DNA of 64,000 bases from Latrodectus hesperus (taxonomy: Eukaryota > Arthropoda > Arachnida > Araneae > Theridiidae). Position numbers and translations under genes: made by a program. The notes below the pieces were generated by a model, which was not told where the DNA came from, did no database searches, and saw only the letters and a program-made list of their open reading frames with translations. The DNA lies in NCBI GenBank assembly GCA_037975125.1, contig CM075854.1, forward strand, positions 61,353,926 through 61,417,925. The letters are read 5' to 3'. Position 1 is the first letter of the stretch. Every line of letters begins with the position of its first letter. Shown here one piece after another: positions 1 through 11,095 of this stretch.

Positions 1-219
1 AGAAACAAACAAGCAGTAAGAGATAATAAGGAGTGAGGGATCATAATTTAAATAAATTTCTGAATATGCATATAACAGAAGATTCAATCGAATCTTCTGT
101 CTGAAGCAGCAAAGTCACGTGAGCATTTTAAGAAAACAATGGAAACTGTCTTTCTACTAAGCAGATACTTTGCACAGGTTTGAAATCTAGTTGGTAAAAG
201 AAATCATCTGAGTTAATGT
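1..219. other. AT-rich non-coding flank
   Basis: No reading frame, RNA gene or repeat could be supported here. Its last bases form the left copy of the target-site duplication that brackets the retroposon at 231-440. Confidence 0.6.
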
Positions 220-230
220 AAATTGCAATA
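220..230. repeat. Target-site duplication, left copy
   Basis: The 11-mer aaattgcaata at 220-230 is repeated exactly at 441-451. The pair brackets the inserted block with its CAA tail, as expected from target-primed reverse transcription. The duplication marks both ends of the insertion. Confidence 0.75.
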
Positions 231-440
231 AATTTACTCCCCCTTCAGACCAATGCCACAATTGAGGGAGTAGATCCTCTGGTGCTGCCATCTATCGGAT
301 GATTTGAAGAGCAAAAGTCGTACTTTCACCTTCATGGTGCTCTGATTAAACGATTGACGCCCCCAATTGACTTAGATTCACATAACCAAGGCATAGCGAG
401 CTTGGCTTGTCCAAGTGTCATTAGTAACAACAACAACAAC
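231..440 (+). mobile_element. 5'-truncated retroposon (LINE 3' end or SINE) with (CAA)n tail
   Basis: A 210-bp block of clearly higher complexity than its surroundings ends in a (AAC)n run (about 425-440) and is bracketed by a perfect 11-bp direct repeat (220-230 and 441-451). These are hallmarks of a retroposon inserted in plus orientation with its 3' end at 440. One frame is nearly open through the block, so it may be the C-terminal coding end plus short 3' UTR of a non-LTR element. I see no protein motif that proves this. The tail type matches the two minus-strand LINE ends at 33.5 and 57.9 kb, but the bodies do not obviously align. A non-autonomous SINE is the alternative. Confidence 0.65.
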
Positions 441-451
441 AAATTGCAATA
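441..451. repeat. Target-site duplication, right copy
   Basis: This is an exact copy of 220-230 directly after the CAA tail. A perfect splice-donor-like AG/GTAAGT at 457-464 follows by chance or otherwise; no exon could be attached to it. Confidence 0.75.
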
Positions 452-1723
452 GCTGTAGGTAAGTCTATAGTGGGTTAATATAATTTGGTAGCATTGTATA
501 AGTAATGAAGTTTAATTTTAGGTTAAACAAACAAGGGCAATTTGCTGAAACTTTCCCTTTTTTATATGAAACGTATTCTTAATGATTTGTCGTGTATGCG
601 TTCCTATTAATCATTCATATTGTGTATTGGATAAATGTAATGTCTTATTATAAATGTAAATATTTTATTACTATGTAAATATACTTTAATAAATTTCTTA
701 ATTTTTGAGATTAAAGTATGTGCCTTCTCATTGCTCGTTATTCTATAGACACTTATTATACATGAGAAATATTTTACTTTGATTTTAAAAGTTTAATATA
801 ATTAAAATTTTGTAAGCATTTTAAAATAAAGTTTATTCAGTTTTAAAATAAACTCACAATGTATTTTACTTAAATAACTATTGAAATCATTAAATATTTT
901 AGTGCTCAATTATTATTTGTATTTTAGAAATAAGACAAATTTCACATTTTCATTGAAGAATAAAATATGAGTTTCAGCTCATATGTCAAAATATTATACA
1001 AAAGTTAAATGTGATATACTTCTTATAAAGATATTGTAGTAATAAAATCTTGCTCCTCTTATTAATATAAAATTTAAGTTATAATTCTACTTGAGAAAGT
1101 TTTCACTAGGGGACAAAAGTATAACAACATCAAGAGAATATTTTTCTACCAAAATTGTGCAGAAAAACATTTTATAAAATCGTAGAAGATACATATTTAA
1201 GCCATGTGATTGTCCATGCATGACATTTTAATGACCTTCATTTCGACGTTAAAAGTGTCCAACAATAGTTTTTGATTGTCGAGGTCATGCCTATACAACT
1301 TTTCTCGGACAACTTTTATTTTTGCAATACAAAGAGTTGTTTTCATTATTTCTTTGGAAGGTAATTTTGAAATTCATACTGCAATAATGAATATAAATCA
1401 TAAGCTGGAGTATTTCATTGTATTTTGTTTACATAAAAATGTTCTTTCAAATAGTGAATAAATTTTATTTTTCTCATATTTAATGAGTAATATCGTAACT
1501 CAACAATCCATTGTTAAAATATCCCTTTACTAATAAATTTATGATACAATGACATATTTTATAAATTCAATTTTACAATGTAAAATTATAACAGAAATAT
1601 AATAAAATTGTGATTTAGCGTTAATAATTAAAAATGTTGGTTATTGATACATAATATTAATTAACTATATGCAAATATGTGTAATAGTGACTCATATTGT
1701 TCAATTGAAAGTTCAATAGTACG

Positions 1724-1724
<1 letters not shown>
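452..1724. other. AT-rich non-coding stretch
   Basis: Plain A/T-rich sequence with short homopolymers. A 61-codon frame at 1276-1461 (plus) has no recognisable motif and the composition of its surroundings, so it is treated as chance. Confidence 0.6.

Positions 1725-1811
<87 letters not shown>
1725..1811. repeat. (TA)n microsatellite
   Basis: Uninterrupted TA dinucleotide run of about 87 bp. Frames through it read as alternating Tyr-Ile and are not proteins. Confidence 0.95.
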
Positions 1812-1814
<3 letters not shown>

Positions 1815-3829
1815 AAATAAGCATACATATTACAAATAAAGGTAAATTACAAGTGATTTGCACTTTTAACTAACAACAGCTAAATACTGTATTTTTATTG
1901 ATTGTTAAATTTAAAATTTCAAAAAAGTATTATGTAGAACATCAGATACTTCTTTGTTTGAAACAACTTAAAAATTTTTGATGAACATAAATATGAACTT
2001 TCGATACAATTTCTAAGTTAGTATAAAAATTGAGTTCAATGGAAAATAAAGTTCCATAACATTTAAACAATGGGAATTTTGTAAGCTTGTTTTCTGAATG
2101 ACTCACTTAATTTTTCAAGATATTTCTGTTCAAAATATTCCTCTGCTTAATTCCTTTCAGTTCTATGCACAAAATTATATCCTATGTTTGTTTAAATTTT
2201 CTGTACTATGTTAATTTTTTTAAACAAGAAATGACAATCAAGATTATCTAAAGCTATTTTATGGTTGATATATATTTAAGTTTTTTCTTTCATTCATCTT
2301 AAACTTAATGTTGTAAATTAGTCACAAATTTTTACTTTTTAACATTTTATACATGCGGCGTATATTTATATTAACTGAATATGTTAGTAAACAATTATTT
2401 TTATCTCGTGAATATATTTCCCTTATGCATTAAATAATAGGAACGGTCAGCCAAAGAAAAATATACACCAGAGGACAAATAATTTTATAACATGAGACAA
2501 ACCAGTACTTAGTTAGTCTTTAAATTTTAATTGAAGAGGTTGTATTAATTTACTTTTAAATTTTTATTTAATGCCAAAATTAAAAATTTGTAATTAAACT
2601 TCATTGTTTGATTTTCTTGCTTTTAAAAATCAATGTTAAAAAACAGAATTATGTAGAATTATTTGAATAAAATGCAACCTGCTAAATATTTTCTTTAGAG
2701 CTCATATTGCTTATTTTAAACAATTGACGTATTTAATGCTTAGGCTTAGTAGATCTAAGAATTCAAATAAATATACTTAAAGAATCCCGTGAGGAAAATA
2801 GTTACTAATTCTTTGATAGTTCTATGTATATATGTGAGTCGATAAAAATTCACATGATTCCATTTCCAATGTATTCAAAATAATATATGTGCATATCAAG
2901 TAATTAAAACAAGATTAAAAACCTTTTCTTATACGAAATAGATAAGTATTCTAAAAATAACTTGTCATTTTCAAAATTTATGATATCCTTTTGAGTGAAA
3001 TTTATTCACCAGAAAAGTTCGATCAATCAACCCCTTTTCATGTACATTTACCAAAATCAATCAGTCATTTATTGCTTACAAATGTTTTTATTCTGAAGTT
3101 TATCTACAATGAATTCTTAAAATACTATCAAATTCTTTTATAAACTTTATTACTATCCCATTAAAAGGAAAGTTATATGCTTTTCTAATTGATTTTGAAA
3201 AAAAAATTACTAGCTTTTTTGACTTGCAAAAAGTAATTTCAGTAAAACTATTCCAAAAAGAATATTTTTAGTAAGTTTCTCTATTACGATTAAGTTCAGT
3301 GTGCGTGTTTTGGTAATTCGTGAAGAATAAAAGAATTTAGAAATCAAAAGTAATAAATATAGAATGTGTCAATCATTATTAAATGTATGCCAAATGTAAA
3401 CAATGTTTGTTTTTTTAATTAAAAACATATTCCTTAGTTCTAATGTGATTAATTTCAATACTTAACGAATAGGTATACTAAATAATCATTAATGTGTTGC
3501 TTAAAAATAAAAAAAAATAATTATAATATAAGTAAAACATAAATTCAAGTTGTATTCTTCAATATTAAGGTTTATTTTATTAATAAACTTTAAAAATTTT
3601 TTGGATAAGCTGTAAATATACCCCAGATTTTAATTTATATTTAAATACAATTTGTAAATTGTATTTCTTTTTTTATATCCGTAGAATATAAAACACAATT
3701 AAGTTTAAATTTATGAAATTTGTAATTGTAGATATGAAATATTTTTAATTATTTAAATTCTGAATTCCATATACCAATTTAATTGAGATTAATATTTTAT
3801 TGAGATTAATTACAACAACTGTTTACAAG
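1812..3829. other. AT-rich non-coding stretch
   Basis: No coding frame, RNA gene or higher-order repeat was seen. A/T homopolymers of 6-9 bases are scattered throughout. Confidence 0.6.
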
Positions 3830-4024
3830 CAGTATTTATAGTGATTGCTGTTGGTGGCGATACCTATGCTAAGTAGCCTGATTCCTAAACCCATCGAACT
3901 CTCCTAGTTCTGGCACTGGGTATTTTTAACAGAGAAGGAAGTGCTCTTCGCCTTACTCTTCGTAATTTGCATATGAGTAACCATAGTGGATGTGCAACCA
4001 TCTTGGTAGAAGAGTGATGCTACA
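3830..4024 (-). mobile_element. 3' LTR remnant of a Ty3/Gypsy element
   Basis: This segment is a diverged direct repeat of 5060-5280. Shared landmarks in the same order are tgctgttggtggcg near the low end, tggcactgg, a run resembling atttttaacag, ctcttcg plus aatttgcatatg, and the terminal agagtgatgctaca against agagtgacgccaca. On the minus strand both begin with TGT. It lies just downstream, in minus-strand sense, of the integrase C-terminus, where a 3' LTR belongs. The outer (low-coordinate) boundary is approximate, and no clean target-site duplication was resolved. Confidence 0.65.
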
Positions 4025-4050
4025 GAAGCATCCTTCCATTGAGGGACGAA

Positions 4051-5060
4051 TTATTTGACTTCTCGGTAGCTGGAAACGGACTTTCTTAGGCTTTTGGTTC
4101 CGCTTGGGCTAAGGATTTTGTTGCTGCTTAGTGAGGTCTGGAAGATAAGAAGAATAAGTAAAGAATGCTGTGGTTTTAGAAGCTCTATCGTTACTGCTGT
4201 GAGGTTTCCATTTAGGTCAATCTTGAAAGTTCTACGCAAAACTGTATGCCATCCTGTGTAATTTGGGGCTAACGGTGGCTTCACTTTCTCCACGTGAAGA
4301 AATACATGCGAGCATGTCTTTAGCTCTGGAGGAACAAACATTTCTCACAAATTGTGAGAACAGGTTGGCGTTGGATTTATTAACTAAATGATTCCTTGTA
4401 ATTGTACGATGTAGGCAGGCATATCATAATTTACTTTTATTATAGTGGGAATTATATCAGCTGGTAAACGAAGTGTTGTTCCGTATACTAACTCTACGCA
4501 ACAAGTTCCGATAGCCTCTTTAAATATTGAGTGTAGGCTAAGTGGGACAAAATGTAGCATTTGAGTTTGCTGAGTGTGACCTTGGGAAATATGGGCAGTA
4601 AGTGCTCCTATAAGTTGACGGCGTTGACGCTCTACCAATCCGTTTGTCGCTGAATGATAAAAGGTAGTACGTATTTGTGTAATAGATTATAGTTCCATCA
4701 GTCGCTTAAATAAGAATGACTGGAACTGCTTGCCTTGATCGGTCATGATGACTGATGGCACCCCAAATCGGCAATCTACTACGAGATTAGGGTTCGACAA
4801 ACAATGTCGGGTTTCATATCCGGCATAGAAATTGCCTCGAGCCATCGAGTAAACCAATCTATGATACTGAGGAGATAAATCGTACCTCTTGAAGTTGGCA
4901 AATACTCTACGATGTCTAAATGTATATGATCGAATCTAACATCGGGATGTAAAATGTACCAATTGGAAGTGTGGCATGTATTTGGCCTGCTGGAACATTA
5001 TGCATTGTCGGACCCATGGCTTTAATGGACCAATACGCTTCATGTTCGGTTACACGTATT
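4051..5060 (-). pseudogene. Decayed Ty3/Gypsy pol: integrase domain, frameshifted
   Basis: Minus-strand translations in two or three alternating frames reconstruct the order of a Gypsy integrase. The order is a degenerate zinc-finger end (about 4980-5060), then HLDIVE and DWFTRW (about 4840-4910), FGVPSVIMTDQG (about 4730-4770), NGLVERQRRQL (about 4608-4640), ELVYGTTLRLP (about 4455-4490), and a C-terminal tail with FVPPELKTCSHVF (about 4300-4341). The two Asp and the Glu of the D,D-35-E catalytic triad are visible in the second, fourth and fifth of these. Frameshifts and stops (for example near 4680 and 4780) rule out function. Protease, reverse transcriptase, RNase H and gag are absent. It would have catalysed insertion of the retroelement cDNA; here it is a fossil. 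Confidence 0.9.
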
Positions 5061-5280
5061 ATTTACAATGACTGCTGTTGGTGGCGGTGCCTCTGCTACG
5101 TACTATAAACCACCGTGTTTTCCGAGTGCTGGCACTGGATATTTATAACAGCGAGGGAATTCTTCGCTGAGTATTAATTTGCATATGGATTAATTTGCTT
5201 ATGGGTATTTTTAACAACGAATGAAGTCTTCTTCGCTTAACTCTTCGGAATTTGCACTAATTTGCAAGAGTGACGCCACA
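5060..5280 (-). mobile_element. 5' LTR remnant of the same Gypsy element
   Basis: This is a direct-repeat partner of 3830-4024, in the same orientation, ending on the plus strand in gacgccaca at 5280. It abuts the integrase zinc-finger remnant directly, so the leader, gag and most of pol have been deleted. It is longer than the partner because a segment of about 65 bp appears twice: the first copy is around 5133-5185, the second around 5198-5268, and both contain an atatttataacag or gtatttttaaca core followed by ttcttcgct and aatttgc. Confidence 0.65.
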
Positions 5281-8080
5281 TATTTAAGAACTCTATCGTT
5301 CATATTATCGAAACAAAAAATAACTAATTATAAGTAAAATATTCTTTTATTTAACTATATAAGAATGAAGTAAAAATAATTTATATATTTCATTTAAGGA
5401 AATTTAAATGTTGCTAAAATAAATTTCATCATTTGTTTACACGAATATATTATGAATAAAATAAAAGATATTTCCTGGAATAAAAAGATTTTTAAGATTA
5501 TGCAAATAAAGAGTTTAAATAATTTTTACTTGTAAAAATTATACAGTATTCACTTATTTTACCTTATGTACTTGAAATATTTTTCTGTTAATATTTGTAT
5601 GATTTCTGTAGGAAGACCATTTTTGTAAAATATTTAGAATATGTTTCTAATTTCATTTCAATTATTTTATTTTGCATTTTATAAAAATGTAATATCATAA
5701 AGTGAATATTAGAATTAGCATTGTCTCTTTATTATCAATTAATATTTAATATAACATACTGCGTTGTATTCTGAAACCTGATTTTTTAAATCTGAAATTT
5801 TAATTTCGAAATAAGAAATATTAAATTTATTCTCGAAATAATTTCCATGTATATTTAACGACTTAGCATACATAATTGCATAGTTTACAATGCAACTATT
5901 AAGATAATTACATTGGTAACTAATAAACCATGTCAAATCTAGGTTTATACGTAATATGTTTCTCAAAAATTTGATTACATAAATTTCAAGAATCCATTTT
6001 TATAAGAATTACTTCTTTTTCTACTATATGTATCTTGTTCTTATTTATTTTAGTAAAATAAAATGTTTCGCTGATAAAATGTATGGAAAATTATGAACAT
6101 AATTATTTAATCGATATATGTAAAAAGCGTGATTAAAAAAAGCTTTCAAAAACAATATTTTTAAAATTTTATTGTTAAATAACAAAGCATGCTATACAGA
6201 TTTTACATTTATTTATGGTGAAAAATGAAAAAAATGACTTTTATGTCAAACTTGAAATCCTGAATATTCTTACTGGCATTAATTAATGATAAAGTTTTTG
6301 ATATAATTTAACTTTTATCATTTAAAAAGAATAATTTTTCAAATTATATATTTTCAATCGTATATTTTAGTTAACAAAATGTTTCATTCTGAAAATATTA
6401 TACTGAATAATTTAGTAGATTGTATAAATATTAAGGGAAACTACTAAAATAATATTATTAAAGCACACTTACAGAATTACTTTGAAAAAGTAATCTAAAC
6501 GCTTGAAAATGCCCCTTTTAGAATTTTACACTGAAATCTAAATTTATTTACGAAAAGTATAAAAAGTTGAAAGTATCAGAATTTAAAATTTTGTTTCATT
6601 TAAAAAGACAACAAAACCCATTTATCGAAACTCGACTTAAAGTAAAAATATAAAATTTGTCGTTGTAACAAGTCATAAATTTTAAATTTATGTCAAATGT
6701 TTTATCAAGCATATATTAATATGTCTCTTAGCTTTTGATTTCACCAATTAATTCTTGAAATTTTTAGTAAAACTCTTAAAAGTTAGGAGAACAGCAAAAT
6801 ACAAGCATTGCGAAAAATAAATTTTTTACTACATTTTCTAACATTTTGTTTTTGAATAGTGTAGTAAAATTTGAAATCAGTATTGTACTGCAAATTTAAT
6901 AGTTTCATGTAAATATTATGATTCCAATTTATGTCAAGAAAATTTATAAATTTAACCTTCGAAACTTATACGATGGACAAAAGAGAATTTCAGATATCTA
7001 TTTTAATCTACTCACATTCTTAAATAATATTCATAAAATTATTCTGATACATATTTGATGGTTGCAGTTAAATGCAAATGATAAAAAATAGTTTTTGCCC
7101 GAATTTTTTATTTCATCAACTTTTTTTTTAACTGTTTAAAATTTTCTCTTTTTTTATCACCAACAACTTTATGTAATACAGACATAAAGTTTTAAACGTT
7201 GAACAATATCCTATTTAAAGTATATTTAAAATATTGTGAATTCTCAATATAATATGGAAATATGTTCTGAGAGAGATTACACACATGTTATTCAAGCTTT
7301 GGAAAACTTAATTCCTTTCAATATACTTTATTTAATTTAAATTCTAAAAGACTTTTTTTTATCAAACTCTATTTATATCGAGATAAAATGTTAATTTAAA
7401 TTCTTACAAAATGTCAAACCATGTATTTCAGGAATTCACATGGATGTAATAATTTAACATGTTATAATCATATTTTGAGCGCTAGATGGATCATGCAATA
7501 ATATATAATATTTCATCAGCATAAATGAAAAAGACATTATAATAAGATAAATCTAATGCATTAAATTCGTTATAATAAGCTAATATTTATTAACAAGTGT
7601 AATTTATTTCAAGATTCTTATTAAGATTCTATCTTTGTAAATTTAATTAATATTTTACTTTTGAACAATTACGACAATTTAAATAATAATAAAACTTATA
7701 ATGGAACTATGTATATAATTAGTTATTTATTTTAGTGAAGCTCGCTTTATACTTAAATTATTAAATGTAAATGTTTCGACAAAATTGTATTTTTAGTAAC
7801 TTAACAAATGGGAAAATAGGTGCTTTCTTGTGTGATAATTCTATAATAGTATTGCAATTGTTTAGGTTTAACCTTGTTGGCTCTAGAATTATCTTACGCC
7901 ATAGAGACACATTTTTTAGCTAAATTTGCTTGTTAACTTTTGAGCAATTTAGTGTTATTCTTCATCATATGTCAACAATGTAAATGGTATTCTTTTGGAA
8001 GAAAGAATTATACGAATGGAATTACCAGCGTGTTTTTTTAACATGAATCTAATAGACATAATAACATGAACCAAATGTTT
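5281..8080. other. AT-rich non-coding stretch
   Basis: No gene, RNA or organised repeat was seen. A 75-codon minus frame at 5739-5966 has no motif and ordinary local composition. Confidence 0.6.
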
Positions 8081-8300
8081 GAGTTATTCTAGGCAAATGA
8101 GTTACCTATCACGGGATAATTATCACTCCCACAAACTTTCTAAGAACTAGAAAGAGCTTTTCTATAGGAGTAGGAGAGTATACCTCAGCACTTCATTATC
8201 AACCTCATAGATTTGATGCCTCAAAGGTGTTCAAGTTGCTGTCATCTGCGGAAGCCATATCCACTAAGGAAAACAATTTTCTTGTAAGGAAACACCTTTT
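8081..8300. other. Unclassified higher-complexity block
   Basis: Base composition is visibly more balanced than in the flanks, without an open frame or a recognised repeat. It may be an old transposon remnant or a conserved non-coding element; the sequence alone does not decide. Confidence 0.35.
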
Positions 8301-8769
8301 TTTATGTTTTTTCTCATATTCACAAATTGTGTTTCTTCCATTTTTATGCCGACATGCTCAATAAAACGCATTTTCCTGCTAGCTAAATGTCATTGCTATC
8401 TCATATAGACTACTACATCTTTCAATAAATTATCAATCAACCAAACTGCTCTCGGGGAGAAAGATCAACCCTCATTCTCAATATCCTTTAATTGTCTCGA
8501 GTAGTTTAGTTAATAATTGTTTCATAAATTAATGACTGAGATATTTTACAAATTATAGTCTTCTAACTCGATTTACTAAGAAAATTTGAACTCAGTTAAA
8601 TGCATTTAGTTTTTATTTCTAACGACTGGATGCTTTTAGGATTTTCGATATTCAGCACTGCAAGGGATGAAAATAATGGCAACGTATATAAAGTGGATTT
8701 TCCATCGTAGCCCTGAAAATGGTTAGGTCTTCGAAATTTAGAAATAGGTATCAAGTAAAAGAACCCTAT

Positions 8770-8946
8770 ATTTGGCCTGCCAACCCCAGAGGTGTAATTT
8801 CACATGGAGGACATTGCAACCACGAGTTACTTAAAGTGTCCCAGAGCTACCACTAGCACACATGACGAATCTTTGATCTTGTAGGAAATCGATCTTACCA
8901 CCTTCCGATAATGAACACCTTAACCAATCGGAACACACTCGGGTCT
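8770..8946 (-). mobile_element. tRNA-derived SINE (family A), diverged
   Basis: Read on the minus strand, the head carries an A-box-like ttggttaaggtg (8917-8928) and a B-box-like aagatcgatttcc (8884-8896) at tRNA-like spacing. These are the internal RNA polymerase III promoter elements of a tRNA-derived SINE. A body without coding capacity extends to about 8770. The segment aligns by eye over most of its length with 36740-36898, another minus-strand copy, which supports a dispersed family. No target-site duplication could be fixed. An alternative is a single degenerate tRNA pseudogene, but the shared body argues against it. Confidence 0.65.
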
Positions 8947-9174
8947 TATTTTACTTAGATTTGTTGATAACTTCTTCTAATACTTATTATATCATAATTA
9001 TAATTTCAGTTTCAGAAGTCAACATTTTCTCAAATCATGCAATATTGTTGCTGCACATATATATGTAATTTTTATTAAAAATTATAGTATATTTAGTGCG
9101 TGTATTTATAAAAAGTATTTGAACAATAATCTATAATGTAATTTAGAAAATATGAATAAAACATTCCGGATTTA

Positions 9175-9178
<4 letters not shown>
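8947..9178. other. AT-rich non-coding stretch
   Basis: Nothing supportable was seen between the SINE and the next microsatellite. Confidence 0.6.

Positions 9179-9239
<61 letters not shown>
9179..9239. repeat. (TA)n microsatellite
   Basis: Pure TA run of about 60 bp. Confidence 0.95.
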
Positions 9240-9242
<3 letters not shown>

Positions 9243-10370
9243 TGTATGTGTATATAATTTGTCCTTTTATGAAATATTATTCCTTGTACAAATTATGAAA
9301 TTAATAACAAAAAAGTAAGTATTGTTCTGCGTACAGTGATACATTTTTCTAAATAAGTGTTTGATAATTTTAATATAAATTTGTATATTTGTTTTAGAAA
9401 ATTAGAATTAAAATAATACTTTTTCTCACTATGAATATGATCATATCTATTGAAGTATATTATGTCTTTTGTGATTATTCTAATTTTTAAGTTTTTACAG
9501 TGTTTACATAAATCTTTTTTTTAAATAAATTAAAAAAAATCTCCTAAATTAAAATTATTTGAGGCATAACTGAGAATATAAGCTATTGCTTTTTTGTTAT
9601 TTTAATAGCTTAATCTAAATGTAAATTAGACTATGCGAATTTCTTGAAGTAATGTATAATGAATCTTAGCTTTTATTGATTTAATTATTAATGTATAGTT
9701 AAGTAGCACCAAAAGCAAAAAACCTATAAACATTATCAAAATGAGTTCATTCATTGAAGGTATTGTATATTAGAATGAAAAACAGTTTGTGAAAATATCC
9801 AAAAAGGAAAAAATAAAAAGTAAAATACAATGTAAAAACATCAAACATGTATTTTAAATATCATGATGATTTTATAATAATTGCAAATTTTCTTGGATTA
9901 ATAAAAGTAACTAAAATATTTCTTCAGTTGAATATTTTTGTTTGTTTTAAATAGAGATTCTACTTTAATACAAGTTTTTGATATTTCAATATTCATTTGA
10001 AATCTAGTTTTTGTAACATTTTTTATCCCTTTCTTCTCTAATATTAAAAATATTTTGTACATTCATTTTCTCAGTTTTACATTATTAATCTAAAAATTTT
10101 TGCTTAATTTTTTGAGGAAAAATAGGTACTGAATTACTACATCATCAGATTTAGAAGTATTTGTTTTTACTTTTTTAGTCGCAATCATATTTTGTATTAA
10201 ATGGTTGCAAAATTATTGAAGTTATTTTCGATATTTTTAAATTTAAATCAAACATGAATGACAAATTTGCCAAATTACACATTTAAAATTCACTATCATT
10301 AGTTCAGCGTAGAAGCTTAAATCGAATTTAATTACAGTGATCTATACTGAAGCAGACGGTTCCAAACATT
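9240..10370. other. AT-rich non-coding stretch
   Basis: A/T-rich sequence with no motif. It includes a donor-like aaaagtaagt near 9315 with no accompanying exon. Confidence 0.6.
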
Positions 10371-11095
10371 CTACTTCTGATGTGACTTTCGAACTGTAAA
10401 ACAAATCATATTAATCAACGACGAGCTTTCTTTCTTCTCAAAAACAAAGAAAAAACACCCTAATTGTTTTTCCACCGAATTGTGATAACAATTCACTCAA
10501 AATTTACTTCCTGAAGTGATATCCATAAGAAAATGAAGTGAAGGAAAAAGCGATCGAAACCTAGCTGATGGCTGTAATCAATCTTTCCGTGTCAAGGGGG
10601 TTGGACAGGGGGGAAAGGGACATGTAAGTATTGGTTATCGAACCATTTCTTTAAGCCGAGAGAATTAAAGAGACTAGACGAAAGGAGTAGCTTCAAATAT
10701 TTGTGTTTGTTTTAGCCACTTCGGAAGGATTAGAAGAAAAGTGTGTATCGAAAGGAAGAAGGATCTGGATTTAAAATGAAATACCAGGACTCTAACTAGA
10801 CGCTACCGAAAACAAATATTGGTTTGCGGTATGCCCAAGGTACTTAATGCAGTTTGAGATAAAAATGAAAGATTGCCTTCGTTGCTCAAGTGTTGCTGGC
10901 GATACTTTTCTTTCCTTCATCAAAAAAGAGATAATGCAAACAGAATAATAAATTTTGCTCTTATTAATATTCCCCAATGCATTATCAAGAATTATTCATT
11001 TTATAAAAGAATATTCTTCTATTCTGTGATTGGCTATTCTCATACATTAGATGCCCATGGGATTCTTTTGCTGAGTAGAAATTATAACAGCTAAT
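10371..11095 (+). other. Composition island with a possible spliced micro-ORF
   Basis: This block of about 700 bp is less AT-rich than its surroundings. Within it, an ATG at 10568 opens 18 codons up to a consensus donor (GTAAGT at 10624). A pyrimidine-rich acceptor ends at 10715 (ttgtgtttgttttag). Joining the two across the 92-bp intron gives an open frame of 39 codons ending in TGA at 10777-10779. The product is basic and matches no family I know. Frames at 10792-10977 (minus) and 10873-11094 (plus) overlap and have no motif. The block could equally be a conserved regulatory element or an untranslated exon of a non-coding transcript. Confidence 0.3.

Noticed and set aside
457..464. Perfect splice donor AG/GTAAGT just after the first retroposon
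   Set aside because: No pyrimidine tract precedes it, so it is not a ratchet site, and no open upstream exon is evident.
4384..4638. Treating the 84-codon minus frame as an intact gene
   Set aside because: It is one segment of a frameshifted Gypsy integrase whose other parts lie in other frames on both sides.
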